Shown here in pieces: positions 12,121 to 23,090 of a stretch of 64,000 nt of DNA. Under the pieces are notes generated by a model. It was not told where the DNA came from and made no database searches. It worked only from the letters and a program-made list of their open reading frames with translations. The translations under genes and the position numbers were made by a program. The stretch is taken from assembly GCF_047511655.1 (NCBI RefSeq), contig NC_133399.1, positions 3,785,333 to 3,849,332 of the forward strand. Reading direction: 5' to 3'. Within the stretch, counting starts at the first letter, position 1. Each line of letters opens with the position of its first letter. The stretch comes from Castor canadensis. Taxonomy: Eukaryota > Chordata > Mammalia > Rodentia > Castoridae.

Positions 12121-12299
12121 ATTTGCATTAGGGGTGGTTTGTTTGCACTGATTAATACAGATTATCATTGTGGAGGTGAAACCATGAGCATCTGGGAAGG
12201 CATGGGAGCTTGTCAGAGGTTGTAAAGAGTGGGTCAATCATGGAACTCTAATGGGTAGTGTGGTTGCTCTTGAATAGCTCTTTCTGTGAGATCAGGTGC

Positions 12300-12820
12300 T
12301 GTCTCCTTGGACAATGAGTGTGGAATTCCCTTTGCAGGCTGCCGGTCTGATTTGTAAATGGAAGAAGCAGTTTCCACTCTGAAAAGTCATGAGCAAGTTT
12401 GTCTTAACTGCAATGAATCCCCAGGCTTGGCTGGGTAGGGAACAGAGAGGAGGCCAAGCCTGCTAAGGGCTGTAGCTGAGATCAGATGTTTGGTCCTTGC
12501 ACCCTTCTCCCCTAGTGATCTTAGATCACAAGCCAATGAGAAATGCTGTAGGGAGTGAACTGTAGGAAAAGACCAATCAGAGGCCAGCATGAATTGGCCC
12601 CACTGCTTAACACAAAAAAATGCATTTCCTAGTGCCACATTTTCTCTACAGCACTGTGCTTCTGAGATCCATCTCTGTGACTCAGTTTATAACTGACATG
12701 TTTGTCCCACTGATGATGTGGGAGAACAAGGTCATCACAGAAGCAACAAATGATGAATTTCTGACCTACATCCCCAGACCAGTGAGGATCAGGGTGTTGA
12801 CACTGGCCTTTTCTCTGAGA
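12300..12820 (+). repeat. Segmental duplicate with two CCAAT motifs
   Basis: Inverted match to 61,930-61,420: shared 'gaccaatcagaggcca', 'ccccactgcttaacac', 'tgcatttcctagtgccac' and 'gacactggcctt'. The part 12,360-12,480 also matches 19,470-19,610 directly and 37,580-37,720 inverted. CCAAT motifs are at about 12,534 and 12,572. It lies about 0.8 kb downstream of exon-1 copy 2 and may be intronic or a second regulatory block; that is not decided by the sequence. Confidence 0.6.
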
Positions 12821-13479
12821 TCTATTTGTAAGTCTCTTTTCCTTTTTTCTTTGTCTTTCATTTATTTTTTGCTGTTTTGCTCAGACAAGGAGGGAAATTT
12901 ATTGACAGACTTCTCAAAACACAGCTGAGAACAGGGATTTGGACTGGCAAACATCACAGCCTTCTATTGCACTAATTGTCATTGACCACTATAGAACACA
13001 GTGTCCAGCAGGAAGAATTTTGAGGCTCGTTCAGGTGATCCTCTACTACTCCTCCCATATCCATTCCACTACACCCTCCCAAATGTCCATCAGAAGGTGA
13101 CATCTGTCACAAAGTACCAAGGACAATGTCCTGCCCTGGTTTGTTCTGTCCTGACAGGCTCTCCCACACATCTTTGACCATGGTCATTGTTATTTAGAGC
13201 TCTTCCTGTGATCTGTCAGGCTGCTTGTAAATCTCTTTGTTATAGTATAGTATATTTAACAAAATAGTTTAAAACTTGTTTATTAAGGTTAGACAATTAA
13301 TCACTTTGTAGTCTTTCTCCTTCAATCTGTCTTCTCCCTTTTATTCCTTGATTCATTTCTAAGAGTCATTCTTGGTATGTAGACCGCTCCAAATTTTTAC
13401 CCATGATCAAGCTGATGGAATTACAAGTTTGGGCCTGCACTTGTGGTTCAAGGAATCACCTTCTTCTTATTTATATATT
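12821..13479. other. Unassigned stretch
   Basis: No coding pattern, SINE or LTR was recognised in this AT-moderate interval. Confidence 0.4.
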
Positions 13480-13660
13480 TTATTAGTGGTAATGAAGGTA
13501 CACTAAGGCCCTATGCTTCCTAGGCAGGTACTCTACCACGTGAGCAACTCTACCAGCCCTTTTTTATGTTGACTGTTCTTGAGATACAGTCTCATGAACT
13601 ATTTGATCTCTGCCTCCTGAGTAGCTAGGATAACAGGACTGAGTCACTAGCATGCAGCTT
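13480..13660 (-). repeat. Composite 7SL/tRNA SINE
   Basis: The tRNA half is at 13,480-13,560 ('gggctggtagagttgctcac' on the minus strand) and the 7SL half at 13,565-13,655 ('ctcctgagtagctaggat' on plus). The orientation matches the other minus-strand copies. Confidence 0.75.
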
Positions 13661-14139
13661 TTGAGACCACTTTCTTTTTTCAATGATTTTAAATGCTGTC
13701 AGCCATTTACTATACCTACTATACTTTGTAACTAGTTGCTGTTTGCTAATTTCAGGTGTGTGGTGGGAATTAGAGAATTGTATGCATCGAGATAGATGTG
13801 ACATGTTGAAATAGATCTATTTGTAAGGACAAGTGCCACATTCTCCTGGATTCATTGTGATTTCACATGCTTAATCAAAACACCTAATGAGTCTTATTTC
13901 ATATTATGTTTGTGTTGGTTTGGAAGAAACCAGGTGAAGCTTCCAAATGTTGTATTTGGGGCAGTCACAGAGGTGGTCCTCAATTTCCCCAAGAAACAAA
14001 ATTTTGATATTGGGTACTTCAAATAATCTGTGTTGCTAACCAGCAGGGTGTTTTGTGTTCACATCCTATAGGCTGTCTTTTCCTTACTCTGGGACACAAT
14101 TGCCTGTGATGTATTCCTTTAAAATTATTGAAGGATTTT

Positions 14140-14225
14140 TTGTTTTTGTTATTGTTCTGGGGTTTTAACTCAGGGCCTAACAATTGCTATTCTGGAACTC
14201 TACCATACAATTCTTTCTGCCAGCA
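14140..14225 (-). repeat. tRNA-derived SINE, diverged
   Basis: 'ttctggggttttaactcagggcc' on plus is the complement of the SINE B-box end. The A-box end is badly eroded. It is followed by a GT/G-rich simple run at 14,247-14,272. Confidence 0.55.
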
Positions 14226-14654
14226 GATTCTCATCCTTAGGGAATGTGTGTGTGTGGGGGGTGGGGGGGTGTGTAGAGATTTTCTGTTGTCATGACATGA
14301 AACAGGCATGAGATTCAGTGACATCCAGTGGATGAATACTAAGGACATTGTTACACATTGTGCAGTGGTCAGGACATTGTCTGCAATTAAATATCAAGCC
14401 CCTAATGTTCGTTATGCTGAAATTGAGAAACCTTGTTGTAGGTGGATCTTGCCATTGCTGCTGTCACCCTGCTCACATTTACTGGACTGTACAGCATGCT
14501 ATCATGTCACTTTCTTTGTACTGGGCTACAATCCATGTTATTTTGTGTTCAAAGACAGCACTGTATGACTGAACTCTATTGTCAGTCTTATGTACATATA
14601 CAGTTAAGACACGGTTTCTCTGTGAAGTCCACACTGTTTTTGAACACTTCTTTT

Positions 14655-14868
14655 TTTGGTGGTTATGGGATTTGAACTCAGGACTCATCCATGCTCACTC
14701 TGACCCTAACACTTGATCCACTCCAACAGACTGTTGTTGTATTGGATAGTTTCAACACAGTATCTTGAAAACTATTTTGCTGTGCTGGTTTTGAACCTCA
14801 ATCATCCTGATCTCTGCCAACTGACTAGCTATGATGACAGCCATGAGCCGCTGCCTCCAGCTCTTTTG
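14655..14868 (-). repeat. Composite 7SL/tRNA SINE
   Basis: 'ggtggttatgggatttgaactcagga' begins the complement of the tRNA half, and 'gtgctggttttgaacctcaatcatcctgatc' the 7SL half. Confidence 0.7.
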
Positions 14869-14939
14869 AACTTCAGGGCTGATCCTTCCCAAGTGCTGAC
14901 TTGAAGTTTTGTCCCTTCATGCCTTGCTTAAATTGTTGT

Positions 14940-15045
14940 CATTTGTTTCTGCTCTTCATCTCTCCTTTTCTTCCTTTCTTCCTTCTTTCTACTTACTCTT
15001 CCTTCATTCCTTCTTTCTTTTCATTCTTCTTTCATTTTCCTGGGC
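14940..15045 (+). repeat. Pyrimidine-rich simple repeat
   Basis: A run of degenerate ttcctt/ttctt units. It gives a spurious hydrophobic reading frame and is not a gene. Confidence 0.7.
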
Positions 15046-15244
15046 ATCTTTTTTTAAATTATCTGCTCTACCATGTAAATATTTCTGATTGCACACAGGT
15101 GCCTATTGTAAATGTAACTGGTTTCTTAGTTTGTAGACATTATTGTCATATCAGTTTTGGACAGTGCATACATGTTTCCCCAATATTCCATCTATCTCTT
15201 AGTTTTACCCAGAATATATTTTGTTGATCAGAAATCCTAAATGT

Positions 15245-15425
15245 TTAGCCAGGCATGGTTGGTCACACCTGTAATCAGGCATTTGTAGGCTAAGGCAGGG
15301 AGATTGAAATACAAGGCCAGCCTGGGACAAATAGTGATCTCCAGCTATCAGTGTGGCTCAAGTGGTACAGCACCTGCTTAGCAAGCATGAACCCCTGAGT
15401 TCAAACCCCAGGACAACAAAACATT
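15245..15425 (+). repeat. Composite 7SL/tRNA SINE
   Basis: The 7SL half, 'agccaggcatggttggtcacacctgtaatc', is clear. The tRNA half, 'tcagtgtggctcaagtggtacagcacctgc', ends in 'gagttcaaaccccagga'. Confidence 0.85.
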
Positions 15426-15464
15426 TATTGAGCTCAAGCTCAGTCTTTGAGACAAAAAAAAAAA

Positions 15465-15692
15465 AAAACAAATCCCAATCCCAGTGCCTCACCCCTGTAA
15501 TCCTAGGTACTCAAGAGGCAGAGATCAGGAGGATTGTGCTTCAAAGCCATCACCAGGCAAATTATTCTTAAGACCCTATCTCAAAAGAACTGATCAAAAG
15601 AGGGCTGGAGGACTGCCTCAGGTGGTAAGAGCACCTGCCTAGCAAGTATGACACTCTCAGTTCAAATCCCAGTTCAATCCCCTCCCCCCAAG
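15465..15692 (+). repeat. Composite 7SL/tRNA SINE, second of a tandem pair
   Basis: It lies 40 bases after the previous copy, separated by an A-run at 15,453-15,468. It contains 'cacccctgtaatcctaggtact' and 'gtaagagcacctgcctagcaagta'. Confidence 0.85.
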
Positions 15693-16019
15693 AAATAGAA
15701 TTCCCAGAGTTTAGTTCCAAGCCATTTGCATATTCATACTCACATATACATGTGCATTTCAATGTAATAAGGGGAGGCAGGAATGTTGGCACATGTCTGA
15801 AATCAAAGCTAGTCATGAGAGTCCAGAAGAGGGTTGGAATTTGGAGAGCAGCCATGGATAGCATGTGTGCACAGTAAAACTCCACATAAAACCACTTCAT
15901 TGGAACACTACACACTTTCCAAAAGACATAAACTAAAGAACTTGTTATACAGTAAGTCACAAATACTGTACTCAAAGTTTTTATTCATGCACATGAATAT
16001 TGCCTAAAATGTGTCTTCT

Positions 16020-16090
16020 GGACTGGCTTTGTGGCTCAAGTGCTAAAGTGAATACTCAGCATGCATTGTGTCCTGAATACATCCCCAAAT
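16020..16090 (+). repeat. tRNA-derived SINE fragment
   Basis: 'ctggctttgtggctcaagtgct' matches the SINE head. The remainder is weakly conserved. Confidence 0.45.
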
Positions 16091-16129
16091 GGTGACAAAG
16101 AAATAGGAAACTACAGCATGTGTTTCCTA

Positions 16130-16440
16130 TTTCCTCAAGCACCATCAGGGCCAGAGTTTCTGCCTCTGACTTTCTTCCACACAAGTGTCCGAAATGTGAA
16201 AATCTATTGCTGTAACCACTAAATTTGACATAGTGTCTTACCACTATTAAAATTGCATTCTTTGTTGCCAAATTCATCATAGCCATCCCCACTGCCATTA
16301 TACTAACCACCACTATTGGTGACACCAAAGCTACCATAATACTGAAATTTTCTCCTTCCCAAAATAATCATAATCAATAAAACCACTTCTGTGACTACCA
16401 CCAAAGATTCCAGAAACTCTTCATCCAATTTAGCTTGATG
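16130..16440 (-). pseudogene. hnRNP A1-like processed pseudogene fragment
   Basis: Read on the minus strand, the translation shows a glycine/aromatic-rich low-complexity pattern, including 'YNGSGDGYDEFGN' next to 'YYGSFGVTNSGG'. This resembles the RGG/low-complexity tail of hnRNP A1, where 'YGGSGDGYNGFGNDGSNF' occurs. A later 'ggaagaaagtcagaggcaga..tctggccctgatggtg' resembles the stretch before the nuclear-transport (M9) region. The frame has in-frame stops and only the C-terminal third is present. hnRNP A1 is well known for many processed pseudogenes. Another hnRNP A/B member is possible. The assignment rests on reading alone. Confidence 0.55.
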
Positions 16441-16509
16441 AACAACTACTTAAACATATGTTGTTTTTACAGGGCTTTATTCCATGCTTGCACAGGAGGC
16501 ACCATACTG

Positions 16510-17020
16510 CTTCAGCAATATGCCCTTTTCATTTATCTTAAATCTTTTATGAAACATAATTGCCATAAAAATACATTTTCTACATACATGAAATTACTGT
16601 TTTATTTTATGTTTTCCTGTGCTTTAATTTCTAGGCTGAAAATTGTTAGATTGAAACATGAGCTGTGAGAATGTCCTGGCCATCTGCTTCATCCTGATAT
16701 CTAGAATTAGAGCATCAAACCTACATTGACTTCCTGTGTATTAGCATTCCTTTCTGCCACCTCCTTAACTGACATGAGTTTTCAACATGGAACATTTAGT
16801 CTGAAGTTCTCTGAGAAGACCTGTTTTCTCAGTTTTAGCAGGAATATGCAAGAAGATCCCAATGAGCAGGACAAAAAGGAAGTGCCTCGTCTGGAGGACA
16901 AGGCAAGTTTTGCAGCAATTACTGCTCCCACTCAAACTGAGACGGGTCTCCATATAAGGAAAAGAGATCTGGCAAGGACCTCTAAGGGATTCTGTCATTT
17001 AAATTCACTCAGTCAGATAT
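16510..17020 (+). repeat. Segmental duplicate, upstream part of promoter block 3
   Basis: Direct homologue of 3,960-4,440. Short open frames here have no recognisable domain and are not conserved in the other copy. Confidence 0.7.
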
Positions 17021-17039
17021 AGGATCTCCTTCCTGTCAC

Positions 17040-17650
17040 TCAAGTGTTGGGGGGAGGGCCCTGTATGCATCAGCCAATCAGAGCAACTGGTTGATCACAT
17101 GAACTAATCATCCAATGAGGGCACCAGTGAGAGCAAGTCCACCTTGCCTACCACATACTCCCCATATTTGCTGTCTGTCTGCTGCTGAGAGTCCCCAGGA
17201 TACTCAGAGCAGTTGTGTGATTTCTACTGACTGCAGTACTGATACAGTAGAAGCAGGTAACTGTGAGAGTGTGGCTGGGAATCTGTAGATCTAGGGTAGA
17301 GGCCTTTGGAACAGGTAGCTGGAGTGGTGCTGCTTTAGCCTCTGTCAGCTAGAGCTGACAGTGTGGGACCTGATCCCACTGTTGGGGCTTTAGGTCCCCT
17401 ACTGCCTGGAGTGTGGGGCTGCCTTGCTGCCTTGTGTCCACATTTGGCAACTTCATTCCAACCTGCCACCCTTCCAGGACTGCTCTGCATGCAAACTCTT
17501 GTCTCTCTGACTGGGAGGTAACTGTGCTGTGTCATGTGACACTGCTGGTTATTTATGGACTTTGTGCCAGGATGAGGCATTGCTGTACAGTGTCCCCATA
17601 TCTCCTTTCTCTTTACTGGAACTTGGTTTCCTTTTGAGTCCTTCAGGTTC
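17040..17650 (+). promoter_or_regulatory. KZFP-type promoter and exon 1, copy 3 (ATG lost)
   Basis: Two CCAAT boxes (17,074-17,078 in 'cagccaatcagagc'; 17,112-17,116 in 'tccaatgaggg') match, inverted, those of copy 5 at 53,839-53,843 and 53,802-53,806. The exon-1 part holds 'gttgtgtgatttctactgac'. Where copy 1 has GAAATG-GTGAGAG, this copy reads 'gtaactgtgagag' (about 17,257-17,269). The initiator ATG is therefore missing and the donor context is altered. The block continues downstream with similarity to copy 5 ('cattgctgtacagtgtccccat'). Confidence 0.5.
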
Positions 17651-18140
17651 AAGGGAAGCATGAGCTAAATTCTATGTCCTGTCCCTTGAAATCCCTGAAT
17701 TCCCATGGATCCCACCCATTGCCAGACTCATTGGAAATTCAGATCCACATGTGCATGTACTGGCTTTGGAGAAGAGGGGGCAATTTTTGCCCTTCCTTAC
17801 TTAACTGGTTATTTTGCAAACACTGTTTCTAAACATCATCTTATAATGAAATGGTGATAAACTTAGAACATGACATTAAGAATTTTACTCTATGGGGAAA
17901 CATCCAAAGTAAGCTATAGAAGAATCTCAAGGCAAAGGTGATTTGCATTCTTCAAAAGGAGAAAACCAGAAGAGAAAGAAACTGGGATAGGACAGACATG
18001 AATTTTGGCAAAAATCAGTTTTCTTTTGTGATCAAATTGGTCTTGTTTCTTTGTTTGCTTATTTTGAGAAGGGGGGTATGAAGTCAGAGGCATTTGCAAA
18101 GAAGGTGCTGACCCACTAGAATCACATGTTCAGTCCATTT
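17651..18140. other. Unassigned duplicon DNA
   Basis: Its first part still resembles the inverted copy 5 flank ('ttcaagggaagcatgagctaa' against 53,255-53,280). No coding pattern was seen. Confidence 0.4.
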
Positions 18141-18144
18141 TCCA

Positions 18145-18268
18145 CTGGTTATTTTCAAGATAAGATCTTGCAAACTATTTCCCTATGCTGGCCTTGACTG
18201 CCACACTCCTGATCTCAGTCTCCCAAGTACCAAAGATTACAAGCCTGAGTCACCAGTGCTTGGTTCAT
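18145..18268 (-). repeat. 7SL-derived SINE half
   Basis: 'gatctcagtctcccaagtac..gattacaagcctgagtcacca' on plus is the complement of the 7SL-like half. The tRNA half is absent. Confidence 0.65.
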
Positions 18269-18574
18269 CTTGGTCTATTGTGACACTAAAATGTGTTTGC
18301 TGACCAAGGCTATCAAAATTCACTTTAAAACTATTTACAAATCTTTTTAAAATTATTTTCACTGATTACTCCATCTGATTTTGGGGACAAAAATTTGGTA
18401 TTTGAAAGGAGTGTGCAGAAATGTCTGAGGTTATGAATGGAATAATGGGAAGTTTGGTTCTAGGCTCCTTTTCTAGCACAGAAGTCAGGGTTAATCACAG
18501 TAAATTATGAGAGTTAGTGTAGTCTAATGCATGGATATTACTACTGTATTATTTATCATAAGTAGTTTGGTCGA

Positions 18575-18785
18575 TTTTTTGGGGGGGCAGCACTGTGGTT
18601 TCAACTGAGGGCCTGCCCCTGATATGCAGTTGCTCTTAAACTGGAGCCACTCTTTTAGCCCTTTTTTGTGATGGGGTTTTTGAGATAGAGTCTCATGAAC
18701 AATTTGCTGGGCTTCTAACCTCAATCTTCCTGACTCTGGCTCTTAAGTAGCTTAAAGTAAAGACTAAGCCAGCAATGCCTACCTG
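18575..18785 (-). repeat. Composite 7SL/tRNA SINE
   Basis: It begins with a G-run at 18,580-18,586. The complement of the tRNA half follows ('gggcctgcccctgata', 'gagccactcttttagccc'), then the 7SL half. Confidence 0.7.
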
Positions 18786-18979
18786 GAAAAAAATTTAATA
18801 CCCTAAAAGTTCCATTCAATTGCAAATATGCTCAGATTGTTCACACATTGGGCTGAAACTTGACCCTATCTAGAAGCACAATCCCAATCCTTCTTCATTT
18901 CCCATTGACTATCAAAAAATACCCAAACCTTTCCCCTCTGAATGTTTACCAAGGATTTAAAAGTGTTTGCTAGTCTAGA

Positions 18980-19165
18980 TTGGCTTATAGAGGTAATTAA
19001 TCCTAGCTATTCATGAGGTAGAGATCAGGAAGATCACAGTCAAATAATATGTGGACCCTAACTCAAAAATATCCTATAGACAAAACTGCTGGCATAATGG
19101 CTCAAAAGGATGAGCAAGAATGAGACCCTGAGATCAAAGTCCAAAATTCACCCATCTCCCAAAAT
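18980..19165 (+). repeat. Composite 7SL/tRNA SINE, old
   Basis: 'taatcctagctattcatgaggtagagatcaggaagat' is the 7SL half; 'ggcataatggctcaaaaggatgagca' is the eroded tRNA half. Confidence 0.6.
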
Positions 19166-19369
19166 GTCTTAAAACTAAAACTCCAGTACTCTGCCCTGCT
19201 TGCTGCTCCTCTACCTTCTGGCAGAGATTACAGGGCCCCTGTGATTTCCTCCCTCACTTATATTAATGTTTCTTGATATATAACTGTGTTCTGCCTGGAC
19301 TTCTCCAAGTAGGATATGATTTGTCTGGGTGTCTTTAAATCAGGGACCACACAAAATACCAAAGCCAGG

Positions 19370-19640
19370 CCTTTCCTCCTGGTACAGTGAGTCCTCACCT
19401 GGCCTGGCCTATGAAACATTTCTCTTTGACATTGGCCGTCCTCTTGGGAAAGTGAGTATGGAATTCACTAAGAATATTCTTGACCCCATTTCCTACCAGG
19501 AGAAGCAGGTTACTCTGAAGAGCAGGTTCTGCTTAACAACAATGAATCCCCAATCTGAGCTGGGTAGATACCAGGTAGGAGGCCTGGTCTGCTGAGGGCT
19601 ATGGCTGGAGAGTGGTATTTGGTCCTGGCACTCTACTAGG
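19370..19640 (+). repeat. Segmental duplicate
   Basis: It matches 12,315-12,480 directly ('gaatccccaatctgagctgggta', 'gcctggtctgctgagggctat') and 61,780-61,930 and 37,580-37,720 inverted. It belongs to promoter block 3, about 2.2 kb after its exon 1. Confidence 0.6.
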
Positions 19641-19779
19641 TAGGGAATCACTTCTGTTACTCAGATCTCTGGGGATGTGTCCCAGAAATCAAACCTTAGC
19701 AGGATTTGAATCAGAACTCTTTTGGTGTTCTACCATAAATAAAAATGTTGATTTGATCAATTATATTTATTATTGTTGA

Positions 19780-20330
19780 AGGAATCTCTAGCTGAGATAC
19801 AGACACTGAGGCAGTTTGGTAGGAAGCAACATTTTATTGTTCCAGCACAGACCCAATGGACTCATGTTCAAATGCTGAGCCCTGAGAACAAAGGGGTCTC
19901 ACCTTCTATACCCTTGCAAGCAGATTACAGAAGCAAAAAACAAAGCTCAACCCACATATGGTTGCATGTGACTTTATTGGCTATTTCATTTCCCCACCTA
20001 TGTGACATTCTTCATGCTTCAATTCTTTATCTCTGCTTTACCATCCCTTTGGTGAATTTGTCCCTCCAACCGGGTGCCTCTGCAGTCCAACCTTGGATTT
20101 CTGACTGTGGACCATGGCAAAACTCTGCTTGGGGAGAGACTCCCTCTGTCCAACAACTGTGTGTTTTCAGCTGGTGTTTTCTTAGGACACCCAAAAATAT
20201 CCACGTGCATGCACAGATGGACTAGCAGTTGGCAGTGGTGTTGCTCCTGCCCTCTGATATGTCTATCCTACCAATTAGAGCCACTGTGGGGATTACCCAC
20301 CACCTACCAATCTCAGTCTAGATTCCACAG
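19780..20330 (-). mobile_element. Probable ERV-type LTR
   Basis: On the minus strand there is an AATAAA at about 19,839-19,834. It is preceded by sequence resembling an R region ('gagacccctttgttctcagg') and followed by 'gcctcagtgtctgtatctc', a pattern common at the U5 end of ERV1-class LTRs. The 150-residue plus-strand open frame here is antisense to it and has no recognised domain. No flanking target duplication was found. Family and boundaries are uncertain. Confidence 0.45.
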
Positions 20331-20880
20331 GAATTGCACTGGTTTTAGACCTTAAGTCCCATAACATTGTCTCAATATTGGACCTTTGAACACACTGGAA
20401 TGGTCTCAATTTCCAACCATCTATTTCCAATCCACAAAAAATGGGTCAAAATCATCCAAGGCACTTAGGGGCAGTTCATTGGCATGTCTCCTCAAAACCT
20501 TCAGACTCTGGAGTTCACAAAGATCATTAAACCCAAATGGCCAATTTTACATTGTAAAATGATTTGACCCCAATATAAATTAGATAGTAATGACCATTGG
20601 CCCAAACAGGCCCATTTCTATTACCAAATTCTTCACAATCTCAAAAACTTCCAATGCTATGGGACATGGAGGTTTCCCAACATCCAGGTCTCTGTTCATC
20701 TACTCTCCAGTCTCTCCCTTTCTCTGTTCTCCTCCTAAACAAAAATACTCTCCCTCCCCATGCTTTTCTGTCTTCCATTGAAAACCTCCTTCTCTGATTT
20801 CAACTCATGTTTATGTTATCCTTTCCTCTTTCCTCATCTCACAAGATATAAAAAAAATGTTTAACTTTGAAATGCTTCTC
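20331..20880. other. Possible degraded retroviral-like DNA
   Basis: This adjoins the probable LTR and is rich in pyrimidine stretches on plus. No gag, pol or env motif can be read with confidence. Confidence 0.25.
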
Positions 20881-20924
20881 TCTAAATCTTTCACAGCCAT
20901 GATGGAGGTTACTTTTACCCTTCT

Positions 20925-21075
20925 ACTCTATAGTCTCCTGTGTCCTCTCCCAGACTGGCCATCTGGGTGAGGACAAGAGAGAAAGAAGTGGACAAAAGAG
21001 AAATGGAAAGAAAAATCCTGGTCAAGTCACACTGTCAGAGCTCTCAGCCTTCTCAGTGACTGCCATGGTCCCAGA
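20925..21075 (+). repeat. Segmental duplicate of 5,535-5,665
   Basis: Both read 'tgtcctctcccagactggyca', 'gacaagrrgagaaatggaaagaaaa' and 'caagtcacactgtcag'. The orientation is the same and the spacing about 15.4 kb, linking blocks 1 and 3 over their introns. Confidence 0.8.
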
Positions 21076-22830
21076 ACTACAAACATGAAATAAATTGCAA
21101 ATCTAAATGACATGTGGCTCATGACAGGAACTACTTTTCTGTCCAGACCTCCTGGTCTTCCACTTAAAACTAAGCCTCTAAATGTGCCTGAACATGTAAA
21201 CAATTTTTCTCCTTTAAGTCTTGGTTTTTCTATTGCAGATATGTCAAGACCAGGAGAGGGAACAGGCCATATCTAGGTTGCTGCAGGTGGTGACCCTGGG
21301 CTGACCCATTCATTCTCTTGGCCAAGGTACCATATGGTTGGGATTATGGACCCACACCCTCAGCCTCACTTGCACATATTCTGAAAAGACCAAAGGCAGA
21401 ATTTCTGTTCTATGTCTAAAAATGCCCCATGTATTTAAAGTGTCAGTTTCCTAGGTTATGGCTTTAGCTAAAAGGCAAAAGGACAGCTTTCATGAGTTCT
21501 GCTATGGATTCAATAAGGCATTTGGACTTTTTTCACCAGGACCCTTACCTAAAATGAACACTTAAAGCGTTAATTCACTCTACCTTTTCCATGATTTCTA
21601 TCAACAGTTTCAATGGAGACATAATCCTTTTTACCACAACAGTCTGCCCTTTTTTCAGCCTGTCTCTAAAGTAAGATGGTTGATTTGCACATCCTATATG
21701 CTTTGTCCAGGCAAGTATATAGGATGCCAACCCTACACCCAAGACTAGGCTCCCTAAATTTAAAGGTTTGCCTAATAACAAAGCTACTGTACCCCAAGGA
21801 AATGATTTAAAAAAAAAAACCTTCAAGTGGTAAATGTAAAGCCTTCAATATCTTTGAGTGAATTGAAAATTAATGTAATTGTTTAGTGTGCTGTTGGGTG
21901 AATTTTGTGTATGTCTGTTGCATGATTAAGTTATTAGATACAAAAATATCATAGCTATGGCAACAGTCTCATTGGTGACTGAAACTGATTCAAAACACTT
22001 TCCTAAAATTGACTCTTGCTTTAGATATCAAGCTGCCCAAAATGATCCCTAAAAGAACCTGGGAAAAATCTCAGTCTGCTCCTAAAAGTTTAAAAATAAG
22101 TGATCATTGTACTTGTGGCCACTTAGTTAGTTTTACATGTTCTTGAACTCTATGTATGCTTCAAATGATACTTATGGCATGGCTAATTTAAAACATTCCT
22201 GCATATGCATGTGTTTGTACATCTTTAGGATGATTCTTATCATTGTGTTAATGACAAGAAATGAAGTTCTTCTGTTCTCTTCACTTCTGCTGCTGATACT
22301 TTAAAGAAAAACAGTTAAGTTACTTAGAAATAAACAATTCAAAATTGCCTTTCTTCATGGGTCTGCATAATAAAAATATAAGGGTAATTGGAAAAATATT
22401 TAAAGTTCTTAATACAATTTACAAACTCAATAAATCAATAAGTACAAAGGATATAGAAAGGTACTGAGTATGTATCTTGGAGAAAGAGTTAAAGAGAAAA
22501 TGTCAGAGGCGGCTTTTCACCAACAGTTTGGAGACAAGAAGGTATAGCTGTCACAATCCAGATGGAGTCACCTGTAGCAGAGCTCAAGAACATTCTAAAG
22601 CCAAGAGGTTTTAAAGAAGTGATAGTACACAGGGACAGTAGTCACCCAAGCCCTCACAGATGGCAAAATCACTTTTTTGTCAAGGCCTTCTATTTAAGAA
22701 AATTTTTTTTGTAGTCCATCCTCATAATTTTTCCCTGCACAGCCCATTTAACTGGGAGCATTCTGAATTTACTTACTCTTTATTCTGCTTGATAAAGGTG
22801 TTTCTAGTTTCAGACTTCAATAATTAGTAC
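21076..22830. other. Unassigned AT-rich stretch
   Basis: No recognised repeat or gene. The 83-residue minus-strand frame at 21,575-21,826 has no domain signature. Confidence 0.4.
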
Positions 22831-22834
22831 TTAT

Positions 22835-23090
22835 GACTTAGGCTTAATCTGCTTAGGTGGAACACCCTCCAGAAAACAACTCTGGAACTTCTCCCAGACC
22901 AGGGACTGAGATGATGACCAACCATGTCACACATGTGGTTGGAACCATTTGCTGTGCATGCCTTTGTCCCCTGCTCCCATGCTTTTGTCTGTGTAAATCT
23001 ATAGCCAATGTCTGTACCAAGATTCCTTGGATTTTCTTTCTCAAGTAAAAACTCCATGAGATTTTATTACAGGTGGAAGTGTGTCTGGGT
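22835..23090 (+). mobile_element. LTR-like repeat, copy A
   Basis: It is homologous to 49,495-49,740. Both have an 'aacaactcyrsaac..tctcccar' start, 'ctttggtccctgccccca'-like middle and 'tttgcctatttaaatctata' or 'tctgtgtaaatctatagc', then 'tgtctgtacc'. The layout resembles an LTR with a TATA-like box in the 49-kb copy, but no polyadenylation signal or integration repeat was found. It could be part of a segmental duplication. Confidence 0.35.

Noticed and set aside
19773..20225. 150-codon plus-strand open frame
   Set aside because: It is antisense to a probable LTR, has no domain or splice context, and its composition looks random.
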